Notes: generated by a model not told the origin, from the letters alone. A DNA stretch of 64,000 nt from VRUE01 sp044867645 (GCA_044867645.1 JBIOVI010000025.1:62001-126000), one strand, 5' to 3'. Positions 25,434-34,437 are shown, counted from the stretch's first letter. Numbers and translations: made by a program.

Positions 25434-26699
25434 TCAGCCGGGCTGCGGGGCGGCCTGCGCGTCGGAGATGTCGAGGGTGTCCGCCGGCGCGTTCTGCTGC
25501 CGGGAGAGGGCGAGGCAGGGGATGGCCAGGACCGAGATCCCCGCTCCCATCAGGTAGGACGGCGCGTATCCCCAGACGTCGGCCGCCCGGCCGAGCAATG
25601 GCTGGGTCCAGACGCCGCCGGTCGAGGACATCATCGAGTCGAAGGAGAGGATCGTCGCCCGCTGCCGTGAGGGGATCAGGCCGTTGAGGTAGGTCTGGCG
25701 AATCGGCAGCGTCGCCGCGAACAGCAGACCCCAGATCACGATCAGCCCGATTACGGCCCAGAAGCTCTCGACCAGGCCGATCAGCCCGAGGGCGAGGACG
25801 CTGAGGCCGGCGGTGACGATCAGCGCCGAGGTGCGGCGCTGGAAGAGGCGGCGAATGCGGGGGGCCGCCACTCCGCCGGCGATCTGCGCGCCGGCGACGA
25901 TCGCCGCCACCAGGCCGGCGATTTGGTAGGCCTGCGGGTCCCCGTACAGCTCCAGCAGGTACGGCTGCAGGGCATAGAAGGCGTAGATGCCGACGCCGCC
26001 GGTGAACAGCGCCTCGACCATCAGCCACTTGACTGCGGGGACCCGCCAGCCGTACTCGATCGAGTCGGAGGCGACCTTTCGCATCTCGGCCAGCGGCCGC
26101 CCGCCCTTCTCGGGGGTGAAGCCGATGTCGTGCATGAGCGCGTAGGCGACCCCGAACATCACGATCAGAATGAGACCGCGCAGCACGAACGGCACGCCCA
26201 GGCTGGTCTGCTGGGCGATGAACCCACCCGCCACCGAGCCGGTCAGCATCGCCGCGCCGGTGACGATCTGGCCGCGGCCGAACACGGCCTCCATCTCGCC
26301 CGTGAAGCCCGCCGCGGTGAGCGCGTCGACGAGCCACGCCTCGACCGCGCCGGAGAAGAAGGTGAAGCCGAGGCCGAGCAGCATCGAGGCGATCGCCCAC
26401 TCCCAGAGCGGCGCCTCGATCTGCCAGAGGAACACGTAGAGGAAGGTCGACGCGGTCAGCGTCACCGTTCCGAGCAAGTAGGAGCGCCGCCGCCCGACGG
26501 TGTCGGCGACGATCCCGGTGGGCACCTCGAACAGCACCATCCCGGCAGTGAAGAAGGCGTTGGCCGCGAACGCCTCCAGGTTCGAGAGGCCCGCGTCGAG
26601 CAGGAAGATGGTGTTGATCCCCCAGATGAACGACGCCGCCAGCGTGTTACCGAGCAGGAGGGTCAGGTAGGTGCGCTGGATCGAGCGGGGCGTCGGCAT
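25434..26699 (-). CDS. MFS transporter
   Basis: A 421-aa membrane protein with about 12 hydrophobic helices. The MFS loop 2-3 signature appears as GIVADTVGRRRS near residue 65. A cytosolic loop around 200-225 (EKGGRPLAEMRKVASD) separates the two halves. Likely a drug or small-molecule proton antiporter; the substrate is not evident. It lies just downstream of the cupin gene on the same strand (21 bases), possibly one operon. Confidence 0.88.
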   Translation of the reverse strand: MPTPRSIQRTYLTLLLGNTLAASFIWGINTIFLLDAGLSNLEAFAANAFFTAGMVLFEVPTGIVADTVGRRRSYLLGTVTLTASTFLYVFLWQIEAPLWEWAIASMLLGLGFTFFSGAVEAWLVDALTAAGFTGEMEAVFGRGQIVTGAAMLTGSVAGGFIAQQTSLGVPFVLRGLILIVMFGVAYALMHDIGFTPEKGGRPLAEMRKVASDSIEYGWRVPAVKWLMVEALFTGGVGIYAFYALQPYLLELYGDPQAYQIAGLVAAIVAGAQIAGGVAAPRIRRLFQRRTSALIVTAGLSVLALGLIGLVESFWAVIGLIVIWGLLFAATLPIRQTYLNGLIPSRQRATILSFDSMMSSTGGVWTQPLLGRAADVWGYAPSYLMGAGISVLAIPCLALSRQQNAPADTLDISDAQAAPQPG

Positions 26700-26720
26700 C
26701 TGCTGACGTCCTACCCGGGG

Positions 26721-27218
26721 CTAGGCCTGCAGTCCGTGTTCCTGCATCAGCGGCCCGATCGAATCGATGTCCATCGAGAGGCCATACCTGGCCTGGATCT
26801 CCCCGATCCGCTCGCGGTCCGGTTCGCCGTCGACATTGAGCAGCGGCGCCATCTCCACGAAGTACCGCTCGAAAGCACCAGGGGAGATCAGCTCGAGCAG
26901 CCGCGCCTCCTCGTCGCCGGGGTTCCAGAAGGCGTGTGGAATGCCGCGCGGCTTGACGACCGTCTCGCCGGGGCCGGCGACGAGCACCTCCTCGCCGAGC
27001 AGTACACCCACCTCGCCGGCGAGCACGAACGAGTACTCGTCCTCGTTCTCGTGAGTATGCGTCGGCGCCCCAAGAGCCCGCGGCGCCACCGTGTGTTCGA
27101 TCAGCGCAAACCGCCCGTCGGTGTCCTCGCTGCGCACGACGAACCGGTTGCCAAGCCGGGGGAAGTCAGCCCGCTCCCCGTCCTTAGGCCCGATAGTGCT
27201 CTTCTCATTTCGCGACAT
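26721..27218 (-). CDS. Cupin-domain protein
   Basis: A 165-aa single-cupin protein. Metal-ligand motif 1 is THTHENEDEYSFVLAGEVGV, with His, His and Glu. Motif 2 is KPRGIPHAFWNPG. A C-terminal helical segment follows. An AAGGAGCGG site precedes the ATG at 27218. It could be a small dioxygenase, isomerase or sugar/ligand sensor; the family alone does not decide. A second cupin of different type lies near the purine genes at 62.5 kb. Confidence 0.85.
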   Translation of the reverse strand: MSRNEKSTIGPKDGERADFPRLGNRFVVRSEDTDGRFALIEHTVAPRALGAPTHTHENEDEYSFVLAGEVGVLLGEEVLVAGPGETVVKPRGIPHAFWNPGDEEARLLELISPGAFERYFVEMAPLLNVDGEPDRERIGEIQARYGLSMDIDSIGPLMQEHGLQA

Positions 27219-27329
27219 CGCCCGCTCCTTCCCATCGGCGGTGTTAAGGGTCCTGCCAAGCATGACGTCCGCAGCTTGCCCGTCTTGAAATAAATAGTCT
27301 GAATATTTAGCTAATCTTGTTTGACGGCG

Positions 27330-28157
27330 ATGAAGACGCGTCTCAAATACATCCGCAAGCTATTCGTCGCCGTGGTCGCGCTCACCGCGCTCACGGCTTC
27401 GATCCCACCCGCCGCTGGGGCAACAACGACGCCGGCGCCCGGCTACGAACAGTTCGCCGGTTGCCCAGACCCAGGCGCGGTTCCGACGATCGCAACCTGT
27501 CTCCTCACCGTCTTCACAAGTGGGGAAATGCAGATGGGGAACGTGGAAATTCCCATAACCGACCCGATAACGCTGAGCGGGGGGGTGACGGGAACCGGCA
27601 AATTCGTCTACGGCTCAAAAGGCGGCCTCCTGCCGGCCAAACAGAGCATCCCGGGAGGTGTCGTCGGTCTCACTGGCCTCACCTGGCTCGAAGAATTCTT
27701 CAGCCCCGAAGCGCTGGCTCTCTATGCGGTGATCGAGCTAGCCGGTACCCCCACCAACCCGTTGGAAGAACCGGTGTCACTTCCGGTAAAGGTGCACCTG
27801 GTTAACCCGGTGCTCGGCAGCAATTGCTACATCGGCTCGAATTCCAAACCGATCGGACTTCAGCTGATTACCGGGACCACCAACCCGCCGTCTCCCAACG
27901 TGCCGATCGCCGGTGCGTCGGGCACGACATCCAAAACAGGTAGTGGCGTGACAGACCTCACCGAAGGGACCTACGTCGACAACTCGTTCTCCGCGCCGGG
28001 TGCAAGCGGCTGCGTCCTGACGCTGTTCGGCTTCCCGCCGCTGAGCATCAACAGCCTGATCAACGCCCAGTCCGGCCTCCCGTCCGCAGCGGGCACCAAC
28101 ACGACGATCCTGAACTTCGACACGGAATCGGTGTCAGCGGCGATCGTGTACCCGTAG
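27330..28157 (+). CDS. Secreted hypothetical protein
   Basis: A 275-aa exported protein with a basic signal peptide (MKTRLKYIRKLFVAVVALTA, cleavage near AAGA-TT). The mature part is rich in Gly, Thr, Pro and Ser and beta-structured. It has paired cysteines (GCPD, ATC, NCYIG, GCVLT), suggesting disulfides. NPVLGSNCYIGSNSKPIGLQ is the most distinctive segment. The region upstream (27270-27320) is AT-rich and likely holds its promoter. No family with known function recognised; a cell-envelope role is likely. Confidence 0.7.
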   Translation: MKTRLKYIRKLFVAVVALTALTASIPPAAGATTTPAPGYEQFAGCPDPGAVPTIATCLLTVFTSGEMQMGNVEIPITDPITLSGGVTGTGKFVYGSKGGLLPAKQSIPGGVVGLTGLTWLEEFFSPEALALYAVIELAGTPTNPLEEPVSLPVKVHLVNPVLGSNCYIGSNSKPIGLQLITGTTNPPSPNVPIAGASGTTSKTGSGVTDLTEGTYVDNSFSAPGASGCVLTLFGFPPLSINSLINAQSGLPSAAGTNTTILNFDTESVSAAIVYP

Positions 28158-28197
28158 GCACCGCATTCCCCACCGGTTCCCTGCTAAAGCTCTGGGC

Positions 28198-29156
28198 ATG
28201 AGAATCCTGGTCACCGGTAGCGCGGGGCATCTCGGAGAGGCTCTTCTCCGCACGCTGCGCGGCGAAGGCTCCGAGGTCATCGGTGTTGACCTGCTCGAGT
28301 CGCAATTCACCGATCTGGTCGGCTCGATCGTGGATCGCGCCTTCGTGCAGCGCTGCCTGGAGGGCGTAGATGCGATCGTCCACGCTGCCACGCTTCACAA
28401 GCCGCACGTCGGTTCTCACACTCGACATGAGTCGTCGACACCAACATCAGCGGCACGCTCAACCTGCTCGAGGGAGCCGTTGCCGCGGGCGTCAGCCGCT
28501 TTGTGTTCACGAGCACTACCAGTGCGTTCGGCAGTGCGCTCACACCGGCGGATGGGGCTCCCGCAAGCTGGATCGCCGAGGAGGTCACTCCAGTTCCCCG
28601 CAACATCTACGGGGCGACCAAGGTTGCGGCGGAGGATCTGTGCGCGCTGATCCACCGGGATCACGACCTTCCGTGCTTGATCCTGCGCACCTCGCGCTTC
28701 TTCCCGGAGGCCGACGATCGCGACGAGATCCGCACTTCTTTCGATGACCTCAACCTCAAGGTCAACGAGCTTCTCTATCGCCGGGCCGACCTCGAGGATG
28801 TGGTGTCGGCGCATCTTCGCGCTCTCGAGTGCGCTCCAGCGATCGGCTTCGGCCGCTACATCGTCACCGCGACGACACCGTTCGGGCACGATGACCTCAT
28901 CGAGCTTCGCGAGGACGCGCCCGCGGTCGTGCGGCGACTCTTTCCCGACTACGAGGCGATCTATGCCGAGCGCGACTGGAGGATGCTGCCGAGCATCGAG
29001 CGGGTCTACTCCAACGATCGTGCCCGGCGCGACCTGGACTGGTCACCGCGCTACGACTTCCGCCACGCGCTGGATCGCCTCGCCGCCGGCACCGATCCGC
29101 GCAGCGAGCTGGCTGTAACCGTGGGCGCAAAGGGCTATCGCGCCAGGTCTCGTTGA
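28198..29156 (+). pseudogene. NAD-dependent epimerase/dehydratase, interrupted by a one-base frameshift
   Basis: An extended short-chain dehydrogenase of about 319 aa if repaired. The first frame gives the Rossmann motif VTGSAGHLGEALL and VDAIVHAATLHKPHV. Near 28431-28433 the frame changes, and the second frame continues VDTNISGTLNLLEGAVAAG, FTSTTSAFG and the catalytic YGATKVAAED (Tyr-x3-Lys). One base is missing in the GAGTCGTCGAC segment. All core motifs survive, so this is either a very recent mutation or a sequence error. It would act on a nucleotide sugar or similar substrate. Confidence 0.85.
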
Positions 29157-29292
29157 GCACCGAGCGGAGCCGCTCGATCTCGGGCTTCCAGCGCTTCTTG
29201 TCGAGCTGTCGGAGAGCCAATGCGCACAGCGCGACCGAGAGAGCGATCCGACAACCCGTGGCAAGACTTGCTCGGTATGAGAGCATCGCGCC

Positions 29293-30039
29293 GTGGAGGG
29301 CTATGGCTTCGATGCGTCGTGGAGCGATGAGCGTCGTCGGCTGGCGCTGATCGAGCGCTGTTATGACCCGATCACGACCTCCAGGCTCGCCCAACTCGAC
29401 GTTGGGGCGGGCTGGCGCTGCCTCGATGTCGGCGCCGGTGGCGGCTCGATCTCACGCTGGCTCCGCGATCGGGTTGGTCCGGACGGCGAGGTCGTCGCGA
29501 TCGATTTAGACACCCGCTTCTTCGAGGGGGAACCTGGGATCGAAGCTCGCCGGGCCGACATCCTGGCCGACGAGATCGAGCTAGGAGCGTTCGACCTCGT
29601 CCATTGCCGACTGCTGCTTCACCATCTGCGCGGCAATCAGCTCGAGGCCGTCAAGCGGATGGCGAGCGCGCTGCGGCCCGGTGGCGTTCTCTTCACCTCG
29701 GAGTGCTACCTCGGCGCGATGTGCGCGTCTTCTACGCGTGCGTACGCCGAGATGTGGCGTGGGTTCTATGCCGCGATGCCGGGGGCCGATTACGACTGGG
29801 CGGTCGGCTTGCCTCAAACCCTGGTGGCCGCTGGGCTGACCGAGGTCGAGTCGTGCGGAGACGTTGACTTGGTGCGTGGCGAGACGCCAGCGGCCGAGCT
29901 ACTGCGGCTGACCGTCGAAGCGGTGCGGGAGCGCATACCGGGCGATATCGACGTCGACGGGGGCCTCGCGGTCCTTGCCGACCCGGCCACGTTTGAGCCG
30001 AGCATCGTCTGGTACACCGCCTGGGGCAGGCGCGAGTAG
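29293..30039 (+). CDS. Class I SAM-dependent methyltransferase
   Basis: A 248-aa methyltransferase starting at GTG. Motif I is CLDVGAGGGSIS near residue 45; the acidic loop VVAIDLDTRF binds the SAM ribose. FDLVHCRLLLHHL is motif IV, and LRPGGVLFTSECYL follows as the motif V/VI region. The C-terminal third is typical of small-molecule methyltransferases. The substrate is unknown. The 136 bases upstream contain no gene that I can support. Confidence 0.88.
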   Translation: MEGYGFDASWSDERRRLALIERCYDPITTSRLAQLDVGAGWRCLDVGAGGGSISRWLRDRVGPDGEVVAIDLDTRFFEGEPGIEARRADILADEIELGAFDLVHCRLLLHHLRGNQLEAVKRMASALRPGGVLFTSECYLGAMCASSTRAYAEMWRGFYAAMPGADYDWAVGLPQTLVAAGLTEVESCGDVDLVRGETPAAELLRLTVEAVRERIPGDIDVDGGLAVLADPATFEPSIVWYTAWGRRE

Positions 30040-30223
30040 GGGCTGACACCCGGCGGTAATTGGTGTCCTTGGCGGTCGCCACAATCCAGGTAATGACTCG
30101 ATACGCAAGATCTTCGTCCTGGTTGGCTGGAGCAATTTTTGTTGCCGAAAATGCTCATTCTTTGGCGGTTCACTCCTTCCACGGGACCCAGACCGCAATA
30201 GATTGCAGAGAATGGAGGTCTCG

Positions 30224-30451
30224 ATGAAACGCAACGCAGCGGCTGAGCAGTTGGCGAGCGAAATTGACGAAGCACGCGATGCGCTCCTCGACACCGTCCA
30301 GCGTGAGCCGAAGCGCTGGTGGGCTGCCTATCAGCTCAAGGACCAAGCGAGGAATGGCTGGAGCGCCGGTACTATGAACATGGCTCTGGGAAGGCTGATA
30401 GATACCGGTGTGTTTGAGTTGAAGGGGGACTGTATCCGCTTGCAGCGGTAG
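30224..30451 (+). CDS. Small winged-helix-like protein
   Basis: A 75-aa protein. The helices AAEQLASEIDEARDALLDTV and WWAAYQLKDQARNGWS lead to MNMALGRLIDTGVFELKGD, which looks like a recognition helix and wing. A GGAGGT ribosome site five bases before the ATG at 30224 decides the start. The gene ends 10 bases before the proposed GTG of the dGTPase-like gene, so it may regulate or be co-expressed with it. It marks the beginning of a lower-GC accessory stretch. Assignment is by pattern only. Confidence 0.6.
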   Translation: MKRNAAAEQLASEIDEARDALLDTVQREPKRWWAAYQLKDQARNGWSAGTMNMALGRLIDTGVFELKGDCIRLQR

Positions 30452-30461
30452 CGTTCGCTGG

Positions 30462-31882
30462 GTGGAGAGAGAGTTACGGGAGGTTAAATCGGACTGGGAT
30501 GCCACGCGCCGGGAGCGGCAGTGGGAACCATCCGATGCTGAGCAGCAGCGTAAGAGTTACCGTACGCCGCCTCAACGTGACCGTGACCGAGTTCTATATT
30601 GCTCTGCATTACAGCGACTGAGTTCGTCACTCAGGTAACCGCACCTGAGTCGGGTTACAGCTTTCATGACCGGCTAAGTCACTCGCTCAAGGTGGCGCAA
30701 GTGGGCCGCAGGAATGCGGAACGTCTGCAGATCTTGGCAGACCGGGGTGAGGTCGATGGTCCGGCCGCAGACTTGGTTCGCTCGGTGGACCCAGACGCGG
30801 TCGAGGCGAGTTGTTTGGCACATGACCTTGGACATCCGCCCTTCGGCCACATTGCCGAGACGGTTCTCCACGAGAAGGCCTCACCCCACGTTGCCGATGG
30901 TTTTGAGGGCAACGCGCAGAGCTTCCGAATCGTTACCCAGCTAGCAGTCCGGGACGGGGATGTTCCGGGGCTCAACCTGACGAGAGAGACCCTCGACTAC
31001 CTGCTCAAGTACCCCTGGCGTCATTGGCCGAAAGACCCGATGAAAGACGCAAAGCGCGAGCGCAAATGGGGTTACTACGAAGGTGGGGATGACGAGAGGT
31101 CATTCAAATTCGCACGGAGAGGATGGCCCAGAGAAGCGAAAACGAAATTGCCGCAGCGCAGTCTAGGTGCGGAGATTATGGATTGGGCCGACGACCTCAC
31201 CTATGCCGTCCATGACGTGGACGACTTCTTTCGGGCAGGCCTTGTGCCGCTGGACAGGCTACGTGGGCCCAATGACCCAGAGATCAAACGGTTCGAAGAA
31301 CTCTTGACTGAGGTTAGAGACAGCGATCCCATGCAATTCCCCGACTACGGGGTTGACGAGTTAGTCGAGTCGGTGAGGGAGATCCTGTCCGTCTCTGGGC
31401 CAGGGGAACCTTATCGTTATGTTGCTGCAGCCAGAGCGGACTTGCGGGAGCTCGGCTCGAAACTGATTACGCGCTATCTGGAGGCTTTCATGGTGCGCAA
31501 CGACCCAGGCAAGGGCGTTGTGGTGCTCTCCATCGATCCCGAGGTCGTGCGCGAGGTTACCGCGCTGAAGATGTTGGTCGCCGTCTATGTCATCCACCGT
31601 CCTGGCTTGGCCGTGGTCCAGCATGGACAGCAGCGGTTGATCAAAGAGCTCTTCGACTTTTACTTCCTGGCTTGTGCGCCAGACAGGGCCGGCAATCACC
31701 ATTTGTTGCCGCCCGGGACCAAGGAGCGTTTGGAGGCCGGCCGGCATACGTCGGCCACTCGCGCCCGGGTCGTGGTCGACCTCATTTCCGGTTTGACCGA
31801 GACCGCCGCGGTTCAGCTACATCGACGCCTCTGTGGCTGGGGGACCGGCCCTGCATTGGACGCCACGGCATTGATGGGCTGA
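30462..31882 (+). pseudogene. dGTPase-like HD-domain triphosphohydrolase, frameshifted near the N-terminus
   Basis: Joining two frames gives about 473 aa of the Dgt family, which hydrolyses dNTPs to nucleosides and triphosphate. The first frame (GTG 30462) has the family N-terminus RDRDRVLYCSALQRLS. One base appears missing around 30612-30614. The second frame continues VTQVTAPESGYSFHDRLSHS, with the metal motifs H...AHDLGHPPFGH and MDWADDLTYAVHD. Both HD ligands survive. If expressed it would lower dNTP pools; some dGTPases act against phage. The setting beside integration repeats fits that, but this is inference. Confidence 0.82.
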
Positions 31883-31910
31883 GGCTGGCTTTCGCCGCCG
31901 TCTGACTGCG

Positions 31911-31951
31911 AGCAACCAAGCGATGGAGCTAGCCGGACGACTCTCGAACCC
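31911..31951. repeat. Attachment-site-like repeat A (copy of a tRNA-Ala 3' end)
   Basis: A 41-bp sequence matching repeat B (34268-34308) with one mismatch. Its first 27 bp are identical to 35343-35369, the 3' end of the tRNA-Ala(CGC) gene plus flank. It follows the dGTPase-like gene directly. Such copies are left when elements integrate at a tRNA 3' end. The T-arm part is altered by a few extra bases, so it is not a functional tRNA. Confidence 0.8.
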
Positions 31952-31988
31952 CCGGTTTATCCGCAAGCTCAAGGTTTTGATGCGTGAT

Positions 31989-32315
31989 CTAGTTTGATCC
32001 GGCCATCCGGCGAAGTTCCTTACACAATTTCCAGTACGACCCATTCGGGTCGGCTGGCTTAAGGAGCTTTCGCCTGTCGTGCGGATTCTCGCTGGCCGGA
32101 ATCAGAAGCTTTGCTTCCCGCAGTCTTTCGAGCTCTTTGCCCATCAGACCCTTCGCAGGCGGACGCTTGCCAAGGGTCCCCAAGAGCCCTTCCCCCCAGA
32201 TGGGCTCTTTCGAGTCAGCGATTGCTGCACCAACCTCCGCCTGATAGCGGCTTCCCAAGAGGGTCTTCGAAAGCGCTCTCAGTTGGCTGCGGTTGCCGTT
32301 TCCGTCTTCCGCCAT
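31989..32315 (-). CDS. Putative winged-helix DNA-binding protein
   Basis: A 108-aa protein. LRALSKTLLGSRYQAEVGAA and LGTLGKRPPAKGLMGKELER look like the first helices and helix-turn-helix; LREAKLLIP then DRRKLLKPAD is a wing-like end. The ATG at 32315 lies exactly at the inner end of a perfect 14-bp inverted repeat, a plausible autoregulatory operator. No ribosome site lies between repeat and ATG, so translation may be leaderless. A longer frame would start upstream at 32390. It lies between att-like repeats A and B, inside the island. Confidence 0.6.
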   Translation of the reverse strand: MAEDGNGNRSQLRALSKTLLGSRYQAEVGAAIADSKEPIWGEGLLGTLGKRPPAKGLMGKELERLREAKLLIPASENPHDRRKLLKPADPNGSYWKLCKELRRMAGSN

Positions 32316-32368
32316 AGCTACAGTCCTGGAATCACGGACCTTGGTATTGGATTTCAGGACTGTAGCTA
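32315..32368. promoter_or_regulatory. Perfect inverted repeat at the start of the winged-helix gene
   Basis: The arms TAGCTACAGTCCTG (32315-32328) and CAGGACTGTAGCTA (32355-32368) are perfect 14-bp complements with a 26-bp spacer. The inner edge touches the ATG of the minus-strand winged-helix gene. It could be a repressor operator (two half-sites about four turns apart), an RNA hairpin masking the start, or the end of a small mobile unit. Confidence 0.7.
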
Positions 32369-32543
32369 AACAGTGACCGACCGAGGACAAATGGCCGCTC
32401 GTTGCAAGAAGACCCCCAGCCTGGCAGGTTCCCGATGGGTTGCCGGAGGAAGGTTGGTGCTATAAATGGCCGCCGCTAGCAGGTCCAGCGGACGGATTTA
32501 CAGATGGACCATCAACTTGTATCATTCGATACGAGGAGTCAGT

Positions 32544-32762
32544 ATGGGAGCCCGACCTCGCCGGAAAGCAGATTTTGTGCTGCCCTCAGCAGAGGGTGAT
32601 TGGGGGTACCCGGAGGACATGTTGATTAGACCGTCCAGCAATGGTGGGAGCGCCAATGGAAATGGCGCCGCGCCAGCGCACGATGTCGAGGGCGATACTC
32701 CCACTGACGAGGTGGCCTCGGGATCGCCTGGCCACGATCTCGACCAGGAGAACGCGGCTTAG
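32544..32762 (+). CDS. Small acidic hypothetical protein
   Basis: A 72-aa protein supported by a GAGGAG ribosome site six bases before the ATG at 32544. The start, MGARPRRKADFVLPSAEGDW, is basic then aromatic; GYPEDMLIRPSS follows; the rest is a Gly/Asn/Asp/Glu-rich disordered tail. No family recognised. It precedes the large membrane protein gene by 100 bases on the same strand, inside the island. Confidence 0.5.
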   Translation: MGARPRRKADFVLPSAEGDWGYPEDMLIRPSSNGGSANGNGAAPAHDVEGDTPTDEVASGSPGHDLDQENAA

Positions 32763-32862
32763 CGCTCGGCTGGTGTCAGCCGAAGAAGTAGCCGCTTCTC
32801 TGCAATCCCATAAGGCATGCCTACTGTTGTGGATGCCTGGCTAAACCCGCCAACTTCACTGC

Positions 32863-34251
32863 ATGCATAGCCGCAAGCAGCTTGAAGAGGCTGGAAGGAC
32901 GGCTGCTCCGACCCTGCGGAGGCAGGAGGAGTGGGTCCATCGACGAGTCGAGGCAGTTACTTTCCCATCACCCGAGGAGCCGGTCTATCGTCGGCACGTC
33001 AGTGTCGACTTTACGATTCCGGAGCTCTCCCCGGTCCCCCACGGCTCTGGCGGTGGAGCTCGCTACTACGTTCCCTTGTCGTTCATCCGCAAGTGGCCGC
33101 CTCTGCTGCGACTCGATCTGCGCAATGCCAGGGATGAGCCGATCCCGTTTTTGACTGGCGCGCAGAACGCCGCGCTCGATGAAGCAGTGCTTACCGCTCT
33201 TGCGGAAGAGGCAACTACCGAGAAGCTCGACGACGACGACGTTCATAAGGCAATAAACGATCTGATCACCGAGCGTGACCACGCCGCGGCGGAAGGCCTC
33301 CGGGTGCTTCTCCCTCCTCTCGCTTCGGAGGATCAGGTAGACAATCTGGACCGTATCCGCCAAGAGCTTCGGGCAGACCCGCTATTTGTGGCAGTAGCAG
33401 GCGGGTTGCGTGATAGCACGTTCTTGTGGCTGCGTGTTGAGGGTGAGCCTGGAGATCGTGAGATAGTCAAGTTCTCATACGACATTCCTATGGATGTGAA
33501 TGTGGGCTCGTGGAGTGCTGCCTCATTCGGACTCCGGCCGTTTCTGGCGGATTTTGGATCTCCCCATATTGGGAGTTCCAGCAGCTACCACTTGACGATC
33601 AGCATTCCGTCGCCGCTCAAGGTTGTCGATACCGAAGTACGACTTGTTAAGCGGCAAAGCCCGGATCAGCAGGCGGCTGACTCCGGAGAGATAGTCGCAA
33701 GTTGTGCAGCCAGTTCCTCCCGAGTGGACTCGGGCGACCTAACCATCTATACGGAACCGGTGGGAGGTCAGGGACGCTTCTATGTAACCGGCGAGCGAAG
33801 TGGCTGCACTGGTGAGGCCCACGTTGCGCTCATTGCGGACAAGGGGCTGGCGCGCAACTCATGGTTTGCGGCCACGATGATCGCGGCGCTCCTGACGACG
33901 TATTCGCTGCGTCTCGGGTCGGTCCTTGAACTAAATGAAGCAGCGGTCACGTTGGCGCTCGTCGCACCTGCACTGCTGGCCTATTTGCTCGTCAGACCAG
34001 CACAGCATGAGTTCGTCCGGAGTTTCACCACCGGCATACGCCGGCTGCTGGCGATAAGCGGGCTACTCCCAATGCTCGGTGCCGCAGCGATCGTTCTCAG
34101 CGGCGGGGATCGATCTACGATTCTATGTGATGTTTTCATCGGTCTTGCCAGTATGGCTTGGGTTCTCGTCGTTCTCTTGCTGCTCAGTGCAGTCTTCCCA
34201 CTTGGGGACAGTGCTCGCCCGCTGTCATCAGCCGCTTCAGACGACACTTGA
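32863..34251 (+). CDS. Unknown protein with a large soluble domain and C-terminal membrane helices
   Basis: A 462-aa protein I do not recognise. Residues 1-325 are soluble: an immunoglobulin-like or beta-sandwich pattern (YYVPLSFIRKWPPLLRLDLR, VKFSYDIPMDVNVG, YHLTISIPSPLKVVDTEVRL) interrupted by a charged helix (about 100-170). Residues about 328-450 contain four or so membrane helices, including FAATMIAALLTTY, ALVAPALLAYLLV and MAWVLVVLLLLSAVFPL. Codon use is less GC-biased than in the neighbours. It fills the segment between integration repeats A and B and is thus probable island cargo. Confidence 0.65.
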   Translation: MHSRKQLEEAGRTAAPTLRRQEEWVHRRVEAVTFPSPEEPVYRRHVSVDFTIPELSPVPHGSGGGARYYVPLSFIRKWPPLLRLDLRNARDEPIPFLTGAQNAALDEAVLTALAEEATTEKLDDDDVHKAINDLITERDHAAAEGLRVLLPPLASEDQVDNLDRIRQELRADPLFVAVAGGLRDSTFLWLRVEGEPGDREIVKFSYDIPMDVNVGSWSAASFGLRPFLADFGSPHIGSSSSYHLTISIPSPLKVVDTEVRLVKRQSPDQQAADSGEIVASCAASSSRVDSGDLTIYTEPVGGQGRFYVTGERSGCTGEAHVALIADKGLARNSWFAATMIAALLTTYSLRLGSVLELNEAAVTLALVAPALLAYLLVRPAQHEFVRSFTTGIRRLLAISGLLPMLGAAAIVLSGGDRSTILCDVFIGLASMAWVLVVLLLLSAVFPLGDSARPLSSAASDDT

Positions 34252-34260
34252 ACCGGTTGT

Positions 34261-34308
34261 GTCGACAAGCAACCAAGCAATGGAGCTAGCCGGACGACTC
34301 TCGAACCC
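34261..34308. repeat. Attachment-site-like repeat B (copy of a tRNA-Ala 3' end)
   Basis: This copy has GTCGACAAGC, then AACCAAGCAATGGAGCTAGC, then the same altered T-arm as repeat A. It shares 41 bp with repeat A (one mismatch), and its leading GTCGACAAGC is also found just beside the intact tRNA gene (35332-35341). It separates the A-B segment (unknown membrane protein) from the B-tRNA segment (C1q-like protein), consistent with two successive integrations. Confidence 0.8.
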
Positions 34309-34437
34309 CGTGTTCATCCAAAAAGTCCGCACCCTGCTTCAGCGCACGAAGTTCCTCTAGCATCTTTCGCTGACGACACCAAACAGGGAGTGGCAGGTGG
34401 TTTGGCCGCTCGGCGGGTCGTTCACAAAGGAGAAGAG

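Noticed and set aside
27317..27805. A 162-aa frame overlapping the secreted protein at 27330
   Set aside because: Arg/Pro-rich shadow; the chosen frame has a clean signal peptide and paired cysteines.
29157..29292. A small gene between the broken epimerase and the methyltransferase
   Set aside because: Open frames here are short, antisense and without motif or ribosome site.
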